Assembly (NCBI GenBank): GCA_964030785.1
Contig: OZ034968.1
Coordinates: forward strand, 43,029,186 to 43,093,185
Length of the DNA: 64,000 nt
Direction of reading: 5' to 3'
Origin: Siderastrea siderea
Taxonomy: Eukaryota; Cnidaria; Anthozoa; Scleractinia; Rhizangiidae
Part shown: positions 7,333 through 14,568 of the stretch, in pieces
Layout of the letters: each line of letters starts with the position of its first letter
Position numbering within the stretch: position 1 is the stretch's first letter
Notes under the pieces: model-generated
Database searches by the model: none
The model's input: the letters and a program-made list of their open reading frames with translations, nothing else
Told to the model about the DNA's origin: nothing
Program-made: the position numbers and the translations under genes

Positions 7333-7659
7333 TCACACTCCCAAAATATCACGTGCACGTTTGACTTGCTTGGGAAACAAAGCACTAGCCACACGCACGG
7401 CGTCTTTCACGTTCTTCTGATTCAAGGCTTTCTTGGCTTGTTTGGTGATTTCTTTTTTGATGACTTGTTCCGCTTTGCGTTTAACACCGCGTGTTAACCC
7501 TGCATTCAATCCTCTCTTGATATTACTAGGCAGTTTTAAAGGATTTCGCGTGCTTTTAAGGCCTTGGAACCCACCACGCATGACCTCCCTCATCAACCCA
7601 CTGCCATGTTGATCATAGCACTCGTCGGTCCGAAATCGTGTCAAACTTCCCCCTCGCAT
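7333..7659 (-). CDS. Basic virion protein with MRGG cleavage-like sites (pVI/pVII-like)
   Basis: 108 residues. It begins M-R-G-G-S and has a second M-R-G-G-F at 27-31. These match the first adenovirus protease consensus ([MIL]-x-G-G before any residue) exactly, making them the strongest cleavage candidates in the element. The rest is an alternating Lys/Arg and aliphatic helical region (45-105). A TATAAAAAG box lies at 7715-7725 on the minus strand, 56 nt before the ATG. Probably a DNA-binding or capsid-cementing virion protein; the exact role is inferred. Confidence 0.75.
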   Translation of the reverse strand: MRGGSLTRFRTDECYDQHGSGLMREVMRGGFQGLKSTRNPLKLPSNIKRGLNAGLTRGVKRKAEQVIKKEITKQAKKALNQKNVKDAVRVASALFPKQVKRARDILGV

Positions 7660-7730
7660 GGTTGTCTTCTTTGCTCTTTCACCAAGGTCTATGCTTCACG
7701 TTACCCCCCTTTGTCTTTTTATACCCCCTC

Positions 7731-7925
7731 TCATCGGCCTTTCTTTTTCTTCCGAGTGGTCGCTGCTTCGATGGCTTTTTTACCACCGTAACCCGCCGCA
7801 CCACCCACCGCTCCCAACGCGGCGGCTTTCCCCACAGCCATCAAGGCTGGCACGAGAGCGGCCAGAGGCAAGAGACCGCCTCGTTGCCTTCTTCTTCTTC
7901 TTCGACGTGCTCTTGTCTTTGGCAT
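7731..7925 (-). CDS. Small core protein, pX/mu-like (paralogue of 2331-2498)
   Basis: 64 residues from the ATG at 7925; longer non-ATG extensions overlap the next gene and are not credible. Residues 5-13 are almost all Arg, then QRGG (14-17), then a hydrophobic Leu/Ala/Pro segment with L-V-P-A-L and V-G-K-A-A-A-L, a G-G-rich turn and a Lys/Arg tail. The same order and the shared L-V-P-A / V-G-K-A pieces make it a paralogue of the 55-residue protein at 2331-2498. An ATAAAAAGGG box lies 26 nt upstream (7951-7960), overlapping the stop codon of the preceding gene. Confidence 0.8.
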   Translation of the reverse strand: MPKTRARRRRRRRQRGGLLPLAALVPALMAVGKAAALGAVGGAAGYGGKKAIEAATTRKKKKGR

Positions 7926-7956
7926 CTTTGACTGACCATCCCCCTTTTTTCCCTTT

Positions 7957-9006
7957 TTATGCCTTTTTGAAGTGCAAGGTGACCAGGGTGTTGCCTTGGC
8001 CAAACCTGACCAACTTATCCTCGGTGCCAAACGTTTCGGTGACTTGCATTTGAATGATTTCCACCACTTCATTACGAAGCGGTAGGTAATGAATGTGCAA
8101 CGGTTCAAAGTACATGGTACCTCTGCCTTCCCGCTTGTAATGGATTTCACGCAACAAATCGGTCACGCGATTGCCGACCATCATACTGCCTGCCACGTCC
8201 GAGTACACGTGCAACGATCGCGAGGGATCTCCCACCACGGAACGAAACGCTACATTCAAGTTGGTGAAACGCCACCCACAACTCATACTCAATCGTAAAT
8301 GATCCGGTGAAAACGCACGCACCGTCCAAAAGACCGGGTTGTGTTGATCGTCGTCCACATCGTTCCAATCGTTGTCAACGGGTTTTGTCATGTTGGGGAT
8401 TTGATCCCCCATGAAGTCTTGTTGTAAGTTGGGACCCAAAATCAACCCACTGCTAATTTTACGTAACCATCCCATCTTGACAGCCAACTTGGTGTAGATG
8501 TACAGGGCGGGCGTGTCGGTTTTGCAATGACAGACATTGGTGTTGTCAATGATGAGATCGTCGCCTTCCCAACGAAACTTGACGTATCTGTGTTTGCCTT
8601 GATCATTGGTAAACCGACCTCCTTGAATGGCCGTTTCCTTGCGTCGTTGTTCCAAGTGAGCAATGGCCGCTTTCATGAAACTCACGCCATCCACCACCCA
8701 ATCCAAATGTTGAATGTCATTGATGAGGGTTTGCGCGCTGTCTCTTCGCCCGACCGTTTCCCCGTCTTTTCCAGCCGGTTTGGGATAGGTTTGGTCCCAG
8801 GTCGTCGATAGGATGTACCCATCTTTTTGCACCAACTCGTACAAATTGACGTGCGTATCCGGTAAGGAAATGGCACTCAACCCCACTTGCCATCCACCTC
8901 CCTGTAACCGTAACGGTTGAGGTAAACGAATCTTGAAGGAATTGGCTTGGTTGTTGGGAAATTCACGTCGGTTGGCATGACTGGGTAACGTCACGTAGAA
9001 CGACAT
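7957..9006 (-). CDS. FYVTL-family capsid-associated protein, copy 1
   Basis: 349 residues beginning M-S-F-Y-V-T-L, with an early sequence on good strand-forming W-Q-V-G-L. The C-terminal ~90 residues hold a V-Y-S-D-V element, V-G-N-R-V-T-D-L-L-R-E-I, a Y-x-P-L segment and a final L-V-T-L-H-F-K strand. Proteins of this design are carried by many cnidarian and other invertebrate Polintons. The beta-rich character suggests a minor capsid, penton or spike role, but I have no direct proof. The adjacent 9023-10063 gene is a clear paralogue with the same order of motifs. A CTTTAAAAG box lies 33 nt before the ATG. Confidence 0.8.
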   Translation of the reverse strand: MSFYVTLPSHANRREFPNNQANSFKIRLPQPLRLQGGGWQVGLSAISLPDTHVNLYELVQKDGYILSTTWDQTYPKPAGKDGETVGRRDSAQTLINDIQHLDWVVDGVSFMKAAIAHLEQRRKETAIQGGRFTNDQGKHRYVKFRWEGDDLIIDNTNVCHCKTDTPALYIYTKLAVKMGWLRKISSGLILGPNLQQDFMGDQIPNMTKPVDNDWNDVDDDQHNPVFWTVRAFSPDHLRLSMSCGWRFTNLNVAFRSVVGDPSRSLHVYSDVAGSMMVGNRVTDLLREIHYKREGRGTMYFEPLHIHYLPLRNEVVEIIQMQVTETFGTEDKLVRFGQGNTLVTLHFKKA

Positions 9007-9022
9007 TTTGTCTTCTTCTTCT

Positions 9023-10063
9023 TCACACTACCACTTCCCTTTTAAAGTGGAGAGTCAAGAGGGCATGGCCTTCACCAAATTTCACCAGATCCCCATTGGT
9101 TTCGGCCATCTGGGTTTCCACGATTTCCACCACTTCATTGCGTACTGGGACATATTGAATATGTCGAGGTTCAAAGTGGGTGGTGTTTTGAGGCTGGTAC
9201 TTGATTTCTCGTAAGAGATCGGTGATACGACCCCCTACCATGCTGCTGGTCCCTACATCACAATACACGTGCAAAGGACGCGTGGAGGGAAATTCCAACG
9301 AAGGACGAAAGGCCTTGTTCACATTCACAAACCGCCAATTACAGGTCATACTCAAGTTCACATAATCCCCATCCACTTTCCAAAAGGCGGGCTTGTTGCT
9401 GCCATCCAGGACATCGGACGGAATGGGAATGGAGTCCGTATGAAATTCTTGTAAGAGATTGGGACCCAATCGATACACGCCCGTCGACACTTGTTCAATC
9501 CATCCCATTCTCAGCGCCAAGGTTCTGCCCCATTCCACGCGTGCCACTTGCACTTTGTAATCCACATTGACGGTATTCAACACCAAATCCCCTTCGGTGG
9601 TCCACTCAAAGGTCGGGTACAATTTGACGCCATTGTTCTCTGCCCATTTGTTGAGGGGTTCGGTTTGTTTCGCACGGGCTTGCACGTAACGATACACCAG
9701 TTGATGAAAAAAGTGCGATCCCGTCGACGAGGCCATCTCCTTTCTCATATCTCGACCGTAGACAAAGAGTTCGCGACGTTGATGCCACCAGACATCGTCC
9801 CCTTGATCGTCTTGGGCATACACCCGTTCGTGCCATCGTACGTACAACAGAGGATGGGAATCGCCCACGCCTCCTTCTTCCGCGATCACGGGAATGGTGG
9901 GTAAGGATAAACTCACCATGCCCACCATCCATCCTCGTCCCATAAATCGAATGGGTTTAGGCAATCGGTTTCTGAAATGATGACTCTTGTTCCCAGGAAA
10001 CTCTTTGGTACTCGCATGACTCATCAACGTCACGTAAAACGAAGAATTGGGCACCAATGTCAT
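9023..10063 (-). CDS. FYVTL-family capsid-associated protein, copy 2
   Basis: 346 residues, similar to copy 1 along its whole length: S-F-Y-V-T-L near the start, W-M-V-G-M strand, M-G-W-I before the middle, matching G-P-N-L-L-Q-E-F, M-x-C-N-W-R-F-x-N-x-N and V-Y-C-D-V segments, and the same V-G-x-R-I-T-D-L-L-R-E-I plus L-L-T-L-H-F-K-R ending. The tandem arrangement points to gene duplication within the element, giving two capsid-vertex or fibre-like subunits. The intervening 16 nt contain only the TATA-like box of copy 1. The ATG at 10063 lies 3 nt after the integrase stop. Confidence 0.8.
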   Translation of the reverse strand: MTLVPNSSFYVTLMSHASTKEFPGNKSHHFRNRLPKPIRFMGRGWMVGMVSLSLPTIPVIAEEGGVGDSHPLLYVRWHERVYAQDDQGDDVWWHQRRELFVYGRDMRKEMASSTGSHFFHQLVYRYVQARAKQTEPLNKWAENNGVKLYPTFEWTTEGDLVLNTVNVDYKVQVARVEWGRTLALRMGWIEQVSTGVYRLGPNLLQEFHTDSIPIPSDVLDGSNKPAFWKVDGDYVNLSMTCNWRFVNVNKAFRPSLEFPSTRPLHVYCDVGTSSMVGGRITDLLREIKYQPQNTTHFEPRHIQYVPVRNEVVEIVETQMAETNGDLVKFGEGHALLTLHFKREVVV

Positions 10064-10066
10064 TGT

Positions 10067-11203
10067 TTAGTCACGTCGTCGTCTTTTGGGTGGACTTGTC
10101 TCTTTCCTCTTGGGGGGTCTTGTCTCTTTCCTCTGGGGTGGTTGGAGAGACGTTACGTCTTGACTACGAATCCAACTATTGTACTTGTCGGGCCACCCTT
10201 TCCACTTGACCAACCAACGATCTTTTTGTCGCTTAAGTACCTTCTCGATCCGAAACACATCGGACACATGGACTTTTTGTAAATCCTCTTCATAAAACGT
10301 ACCTTGGACGGGGGTATCATCCCATTCGTGAATCTTATACGTGGGTACAGGGCCCGGGATCACACGATGCACCACAAACACTTCTTCGGTCCAACCGGGT
10401 AAATAGCCTTTTTCAAACGTACGATGAATCTTGTTGAGACGGACACGATCTCCCACTTTGAATTTAGGTTTTTTCTGGCCTTTCAATCGTTTGGCATACA
10501 ATCGTTTCCACACCACTTCTTCGTTGTTCCACGTCACGTCTTGAGGGGCCATACCAATACTTCGATGACGTGTGGCATTATACCCCTGCACCAACTCGGG
10601 TAAGACATCGTCAAACTGTAAGGTGTTGGCCGCGGTGAAATAACGGTACAACCGTTCTTTCAAGGTCCGATTAAATCGTTCCACCACACTGGCTTTGGCA
10701 TCCCCTTCGGTCGAAAAATGTTGAATCCCTTGCTTGTCAAGCCATCGTTGAAAAGTCCGATTATAAAATTCTTTCCCTCGATCCGTTTGCAATCGATTAG
10801 GGTGACGTCCTCCTTGTCTCACAATCTTCTCAAAGGCATGGACCAAGGCCACCCCGGTTTTGTCTTTCAACGGTTGTACCCACGCGTACTTGGACAACAC
10901 ATCCAACACCGTCAACAAGTATCGTATACCCCGATTATACTTGGCCAACGGTTGCACTTCTACTAAATCCGCGACCCATTGATCATCTAATCCTCCTACA
11001 ATGACGGGGACGGTGGGAAAACGACGACGTCGTGGTTTATGTAACGTATAGGCCAAATCCCGTTCCAAGACCCGTTGGGCTTTTTTCAAAGGGAGACGAT
11101 GGGCTTTAGCAAATCGTTGCACCCCTCCTAAACTGCCGGGGGCACCAGGATCGTGGTAACGATTCAACCATGGTTGGGAGACCTTTTTCTTTCGAGGGGC
11201 CAT
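10067..11203 (-). CDS. Chromodomain DDE integrase
   Basis: The core catalytic triad is visible: Asp in W-V-A-D-L, Asp in L-Q-T-D-R-G-K-E-F, and Glu in V-V-E-R-F-N-R-T-L-K; counted from the upstream ATG at 11215 these are D83, D145 and E179 (33 residues between the last two). A basic N-terminal part with a G-S-L-G-G element precedes the core, and residues ~320-356 are a chromodomain (F-R-I-E-K-V-L ... V-K-W-K-G-W). The tail is Pro/Lys/Arg rich. This is the retrovirus-like integrase of Polintons; the chromodomain would guide integration to marked chromatin. The ATG at 11215 gives four more residues and is equally possible. The frame is intact. Confidence 0.93.
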   Translation of the reverse strand: MAPRKKKVSQPWLNRYHDPGAPGSLGGVQRFAKAHRLPLKKAQRVLERDLAYTLHKPRRRRFPTVPVIVGGLDDQWVADLVEVQPLAKYNRGIRYLLTVLDVLSKYAWVQPLKDKTGVALVHAFEKIVRQGGRHPNRLQTDRGKEFYNRTFQRWLDKQGIQHFSTEGDAKASVVERFNRTLKERLYRYFTAANTLQFDDVLPELVQGYNATRHRSIGMAPQDVTWNNEEVVWKRLYAKRLKGQKKPKFKVGDRVRLNKIHRTFEKGYLPGWTEEVFVVHRVIPGPVPTYKIHEWDDTPVQGTFYEEDLQKVHVSDVFRIEKVLKRQKDRWLVKWKGWPDKYNSWIRSQDVTSLQPPQRKETRPPKRKETSPPKRRRRD

Positions 11204-11514
11204 ACTTTTTGGCATTCACCCCATAAGGTCGATATGGTGGGGACCGTGTGGGGATGCGCCTTTTGAATGATTCGATACCATCGCCATGCCTCTGGGTGAG
11301 CTTTTAACCATAAGACAAACACCACCCATCGATACAGGTTGCGGTCGACATGGGTTTCTTCAAAGAGGTGGAGAGGATGCGTGTCCTCGGGACATGGGGG
11401 TATGGGGATTTGGGACCCGGGTTGATGATCATATAAGACTTGACAAAGGGTTTGATGACATTGCCATTGCCCCAGGGACAAGATAGACTCCCACGCATCA
11501 CATACAGACTCCAT
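11164..11514 (-). CDS. Hypothetical Trp-rich protein
   Basis: 117 codons from the ATG at 11514; an in-frame ATG at 11550 adds 12 residues. I prefer 11514 because a TTTTAAA box (11549-11556) abuts the upstream ATG, so transcripts would start after it. The protein is rich in Trp, His and Pro, with a central hydrophobic W-V-V-F-V-L-W-L stretch that could be a single membrane segment or a buried helix. It overlaps the integrase start by about 40 nt. No family recognised; the clean packing between two real genes supports it. Confidence 0.55.
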   Translation of the reverse strand: MESVCDAWESILSLGQWQCHQTLCQVLYDHQPGSQIPIPPCPEDTHPLHLFEETHVDRNLYRWVVFVLWLKAHPEAWRWYRIIQKAHPHTVPTISTLWGECQKVWPLERKRSPNHG

Positions 11515-11550
11515 GGTGACATTGATAAAAAATTGTATTCGTTCTCTCAT

Positions 11551-12408
11551 TTAAAAGAGACCTAGACGGCCACAACTGATGGTCTCTAGACCTTTCTGCC
11601 AGTTCTCCACACTGTCACTGTACTTGGGGGGTGGTGGAGCTGGGGCTACCATCATTTCTTGACGGTTCTTGAGATCTTGAATTTCTCGTAACAATTGTTT
11701 CTCATAGTCTGTCAGGGGTCGATCCTCTTTCCTTCGGACTGGCGGGCCAGGGATGTCTACTCCACGCAGGGGATATCCTTGAGCATCACGGGTGGGTGGT
11801 TCCGCTTGTTGGTCGGCTTTTTTGGGAGGGTTGTCATGAAACCAACTCCAGTACTTGGGGCCCAAGGGTTGATCAGCCCATCGGAAGAAGCCACACGTTT
11901 TCTTGGAACAAGTCAGAAACAAGCGATCGGGGTTCTGAATCGAATGGCTCTGTTGAAGCGTAGCGGGTTCACGGCAAAAGCATTGCAAACCACCCCACAT
12001 GTCCAACACTTCTACATGAGGTTGACTATACACGGCTTTCATATACTCCAGAACTTGATCTTGTCCACAGAACAGCAAACACGGTTGCATGGGACATTTC
12101 ACATACTTCCATCCCTTTTGAGATTCTCGGGCCTCCAAACGCACCTCATGGTAAGGACATACCATAGTGTCCACTGAACTGGGAGGATCATACACGGTCG
12201 TCAAGGTGAATTGAGGTGATGGGGGTGGTGTAGATTGCTCCACCATGTCATTCAATTCTTTCATCATGTCTTCCACCGCAGCTCGGGTGTCTTCCACCAC
12301 GTCGCACACCACAGGATCACAGTCCACGGGCGTCATATGTTGAATGCTCTTCTTCTTCTTCTTCCCCGCAGGGTGTACGCTTGGCTTTCTCTTCCGATCG
12401 ACAGACAT
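11551..12408 (-). CDS. Zinc-finger protein with GRF-type finger
   Basis: 285 residues from the ATG at 12408. An in-frame ATG at 12441 exists, but the TATAAAAAG box (12445-12453) lies only 4 nt before it, so 12408 is the better start. A Lys-rich N-terminus (possible nuclear signal) and an acidic region are followed by C-P-Y-H ... K-C-P-x4-C (about residues 84-110) and, at about 143-180, C-F-C ... F-L-T-C-S-K-K-T-C-G-F-F-R-W-A-D. The latter is the signature of GRF zinc fingers, which bind single-stranded DNA in topoisomerase III, NEIL3 and APE2. A Pro-rich and coiled segment closes the protein. Likely role in viral DNA replication, repair or transcription. Confidence 0.75.
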   Translation of the reverse strand: MSVDRKRKPSVHPAGKKKKKSIQHMTPVDCDPVVCDVVEDTRAAVEDMMKELNDMVEQSTPPPSPQFTLTTVYDPPSSVDTMVCPYHEVRLEARESQKGWKYVKCPMQPCLLFCGQDQVLEYMKAVYSQPHVEVLDMWGGLQCFCREPATLQQSHSIQNPDRLFLTCSKKTCGFFRWADQPLGPKYWSWFHDNPPKKADQQAEPPTRDAQGYPLRGVDIPGPPVRRKEDRPLTDYEKQLLREIQDLKNRQEMMVAPAPPPPKYSDSVENWQKGLETISCGRLGLF

Positions 12409-12441
12409 CGTACTCAAGGTTGATGTCACCCCACTGCCCAT

Positions 12442-12620
12442 GCCTTTTTATACGTTGGGCCCTTGCCTGTCATTGGTCAGCTTATTCAATCCATATAAGG
12501 ACTTGTTATCTTCCCATTGGTCAGCTTTCCCCTATCCAACTAAGGTCCTCTTGTCTTCCCATTGGTCCATTGCCCCTATTTAAGGAGCTCCCTTGGTCCC
12601 TGAGTTATCATTCCAAGTAG
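12442..12620. promoter_or_regulatory. Bidirectional promoter with three CCAAT boxes and a CArG box
   Basis: A minus-strand TATAAAAAG (12445-12453) and a plus-strand TATTTAAG (12577-12584) face outward. Between them three inverted CCAAT boxes (ATTGG at 12472, 12516 and 12561) are spaced 44-45 bp apart in short imperfect repeats sharing CTTCCCATTGGTC. At 12491-12500 lies CCATATAAGG, a perfect SRF-type CArG box. This should drive the zinc-finger gene leftward and the SLOG region rightward. Confidence 0.7.
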
Positions 12621-12851
12621 ATTGACTACTACCAAGATCTCAACCGAGACGACTTTGCTTCCACCGAAGACTATTTGGCTGAACGGGTCAAACGAGGTCT
12701 AGCAGCGGGATTCACGTTCCAACAGTGCCGACAGCACCACGTCATTGATTTCGGTTTGGCCTTAGGGTTGACTCCCACGGAGATTCTAGCTATTGTAGGC
12801 CCAGACACCGGCTACGTATTTCCCAACGAATGCCCCCCAACATCGACATGA
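12621..12851 (+). pseudogene. ATG-less ORF before the SLOG gene (start codon probably lost)
   Basis: A 76-codon frame from ATT at 12621 to TGA at 12849-12851 encodes a protein-like sequence (helical, with D-Y-Y-Q-D-L near the start and L-G-L-T-P-T-E-I-L-A-I-V-G-P-D near the end). A TAG stands directly upstream, and there is no ATG in any frame between 12,605 and 12,829. The ATT is 37 nt after the TATTTAAG box, the spacing at which other genes of this element have their ATG, so an ATG-to-ATT change is the simplest reading. The frame overlaps the SLOG start by 22 nt, as in coupled genes. Non-AUG initiation is the alternative. Confidence 0.5.
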
Positions 12852-13525
12852 TTGGAGAACAAGATCTCGGTGCCTTGGAACTGCAAGTGGGTCATGGCCA
12901 TGTGGTCTACACAGGGGGAGCCAAAGGTACGGATGCCCTCGTGGAAGAACATGCCAAACAGTTTGGGATGCAACTAGAAGTCCTCGTCCCCCCGAACCAT
13001 CCTCGAGCCACTTTCATCACCCCTTCTACCGTGGAAGTCCTGATGCTGGCCAACCCCCATCTTCACCAGGCGGCTGAGAAACTAGGCAAACAGATGCCCA
13101 GTCATTTTTACACCTTGCAATTGCTGCAACGCAATTATCAAATTGCCAAAAGAGCCCATACCATCTATGCCTTTGGCATCTTGGAACCGGATCATAAACG
13201 CGTGAAAGGAGGCACTGGTTGGACTGTGCAATTGGCCATGGATCAAGGCAAACCCGTCTACCTGTTTGACATACCCAGTCAATCATGGTACCGCTCGGAC
13301 CATTACTACCAAGTCAACGAGAATGCCGCCACCCTAGTCACTGGCAGTCAATTTGTTCCTTGGGGACCTAAAAAGCCCACCCTTCATCAAAGCAGTGCTA
13401 TTGTGGGATCCCGGGATGTGGACGAGAAAACCCGAGCAGAAATTCAAGCCTTGTTCAACCGCACGTTCTGTTTACCCGAGAACATTGATCAATTACGCAT
13501 GGAACTGGAAGACTTTCATTTGTAA
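12830..13525 (+). CDS. SLOG-domain protein (YpsA/DprA-like nucleotide-binding fold)
   Basis: 231 residues. A beta strand leads into T-G-G-A-K-G-T-D (28-35), then V-P-P-N-H-P-R (53-59), R-N-Y-Q-I-A (101-106), a strand T-I-Y-A-F-G (111-116), G-G-T-G (127-130) and a further strand K-P-V-Y-L-F-D. This order fits the SLOG superfamily, which binds or processes nucleotide-derived ligands such as ADP-ribose relatives; related domains sense the signal in bacterial Thoeris systems and occur in TRPM2 channels. A V-G-S-R-D near the C-terminus (192-196) resembles the first strand of ordinary SLOG domains, hinting at circular permutation. It is the first long gene of the rightward accessory region. Role in blocking NAD-derived immune signals is inference only. 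Confidence 0.7.
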   Translation: MPPNIDMIGEQDLGALELQVGHGHVVYTGGAKGTDALVEEHAKQFGMQLEVLVPPNHPRATFITPSTVEVLMLANPHLHQAAEKLGKQMPSHFYTLQLLQRNYQIAKRAHTIYAFGILEPDHKRVKGGTGWTVQLAMDQGKPVYLFDIPSQSWYRSDHYYQVNENAATLVTGSQFVPWGPKKPTLHQSSAIVGSRDVDEKTRAEIQALFNRTFCLPENIDQLRMELEDFHL

Positions 13526-13775
13526 TTTCTTAGTTTTTATTTTTTATTTTTTTCCAATTGTACATAGCCATTTTTAGTTTTTAGTTTTTTCAAATTGTAG
13601 ATAGCTTTTTCAATTGTACATAGGAGCGCCCCACCCCGCGTGGCAAAGAACACAGACTACCCTTTGTAACATCAACTCTTTTAATTAAAAAATAAAAACT
13701 GACAACACTGGTTTTGCACGTGGATCATAAATAATGTCTCTTGACGCACAGTAGCCTTGACTCACAATAAAATGT
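13526..13775. other. AT-rich convergent 3' region
   Basis: T- and A-rich runs and three imperfect copies of a caattgtacatag-like sequence follow the SLOG stop. TTTAAT (ATTAAA on the minus strand, near 13,680) and AATAAA on the plus strand (near 13,690) give polyadenylation signals for the two converging genes. I see no ORF that can be supported. Confidence 0.5.
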
Positions 13776-14357
13776 TCAAGGAAACAAAACACGTCGCACT
13801 TGGTTGGCCCGCTCCCGTCTTCTCTCCCGCTCCTCCTCCCGCCGCTGCTCCCGCACCCGCTCCATCTCTCCAAAATACCCTCGAATTCTTTGCCATGGGC
13901 GGCCCGCATGCACACTTGGCAAATAATTACAAAGATCATTATCCAGTTCACGGAAATGTTCCAGTGTCATCGGCCACCGACATTCAAAATTCGACCAAAT
14001 CCGGTGCTGGTCCACCCACGGAATGATCTTGTTGACCAGGGCTCCCAGCAACGCTTCCACGATCTGTGGATGTGGGCTGCCCTCCCGTTCTCCATTTTCC
14101 GTCCACACCATACATCTCAAAAATAACTCAAAAAAGGCAGCCACGCGCTGACGGGTGAGGGGGCGCCAGGTTTCCTGCTGTCTCTCCCTCATAAGTCTCG
14201 TTTGACGTTCCACTCCCGTCCTCTCTGGTCCCACTCTGCTTCTTAACACCTCTGGCCCACTCACATTCATGTCACTGGCTAGGGAACCCAAGGGCGTTCT
14301 CGTTTTGACCATTTTTCCACGCACACCACAAACATAAGTCACCAAGGACCGGCTCAA
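13776..14357 (-). CDS. Hypothetical protein with Arg/Glu coiled tail
   Basis: 193 residues from the ATG at 14357 (an internal ATG at 14312 is also possible). A TATATAAG box on the minus strand (14390-14397) lies 33 nt upstream, which agrees with the spacing in other genes of the element. The N-terminal third is basic and probably disordered. The middle (80-160) is Trp- and Leu-rich and appears folded and helical, and the last ~35 residues form a dense Arg/Glu coiled coil. No family recognised; it may be a viral early regulator since it lies in the accessory region. Confidence 0.6.
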   Translation of the reverse strand: MSRSLVTYVCGVRGKMVKTRTPLGSLASDMNVSGPEVLRSRVGPERTGVERQTRLMRERQQETWRPLTRQRVAAFFELFLRCMVWTENGEREGSPHPQIVEALLGALVNKIIPWVDQHRIWSNFECRWPMTLEHFRELDNDLCNYLPSVHAGRPWQRIRGYFGEMERVREQRREEERERRRERANQVRRVLFP

Positions 14358-14568
14358 AGCTAAGAGTGACGTCCTGTGGCCTCCCTTGACTTATATACCC
14401 TGATTCGCGCAATGCACCATGGTCTATCTATGGAGGGGGGAGGGGGGTCCCCCCACCTCTTCCCCTCCCAAAGCATGATGGGTCTTTCTCTCATTGGCCT
14501 ATTCCCTCCCACGTGACCCTTTGGTATCTCTATAAAAAACCCCCTGTCCCATTCCATCTTTCACACTC
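14358..14568. promoter_or_regulatory. Second divergent promoter, E-box plus TATA
   Basis: A leftward TATATAAG (14390-14397) and a rightward TATAAAAAAC (14531-14540) face outward. The rightward side has an inverted CCAAT (cattggcc, about 14,492) and a CACGTGACC E-box (14510-14518) 12 nt before the TATA box. The E-box/TATA pairing resembles the adenovirus major late promoter, where USF binds the same CACGTGACC, though the spacing here is shorter. A TGACGTC half-CRE lies near 14,367. Confidence 0.6.

Noticed and set aside
7638..8053. Plus-strand hydrophobic frames over the core-protein genes
   Set aside because: Complements of Arg-rich minus-strand genes (CGT/CGA codons read backward) giving Ser/Phe/Leu-rich sequences.
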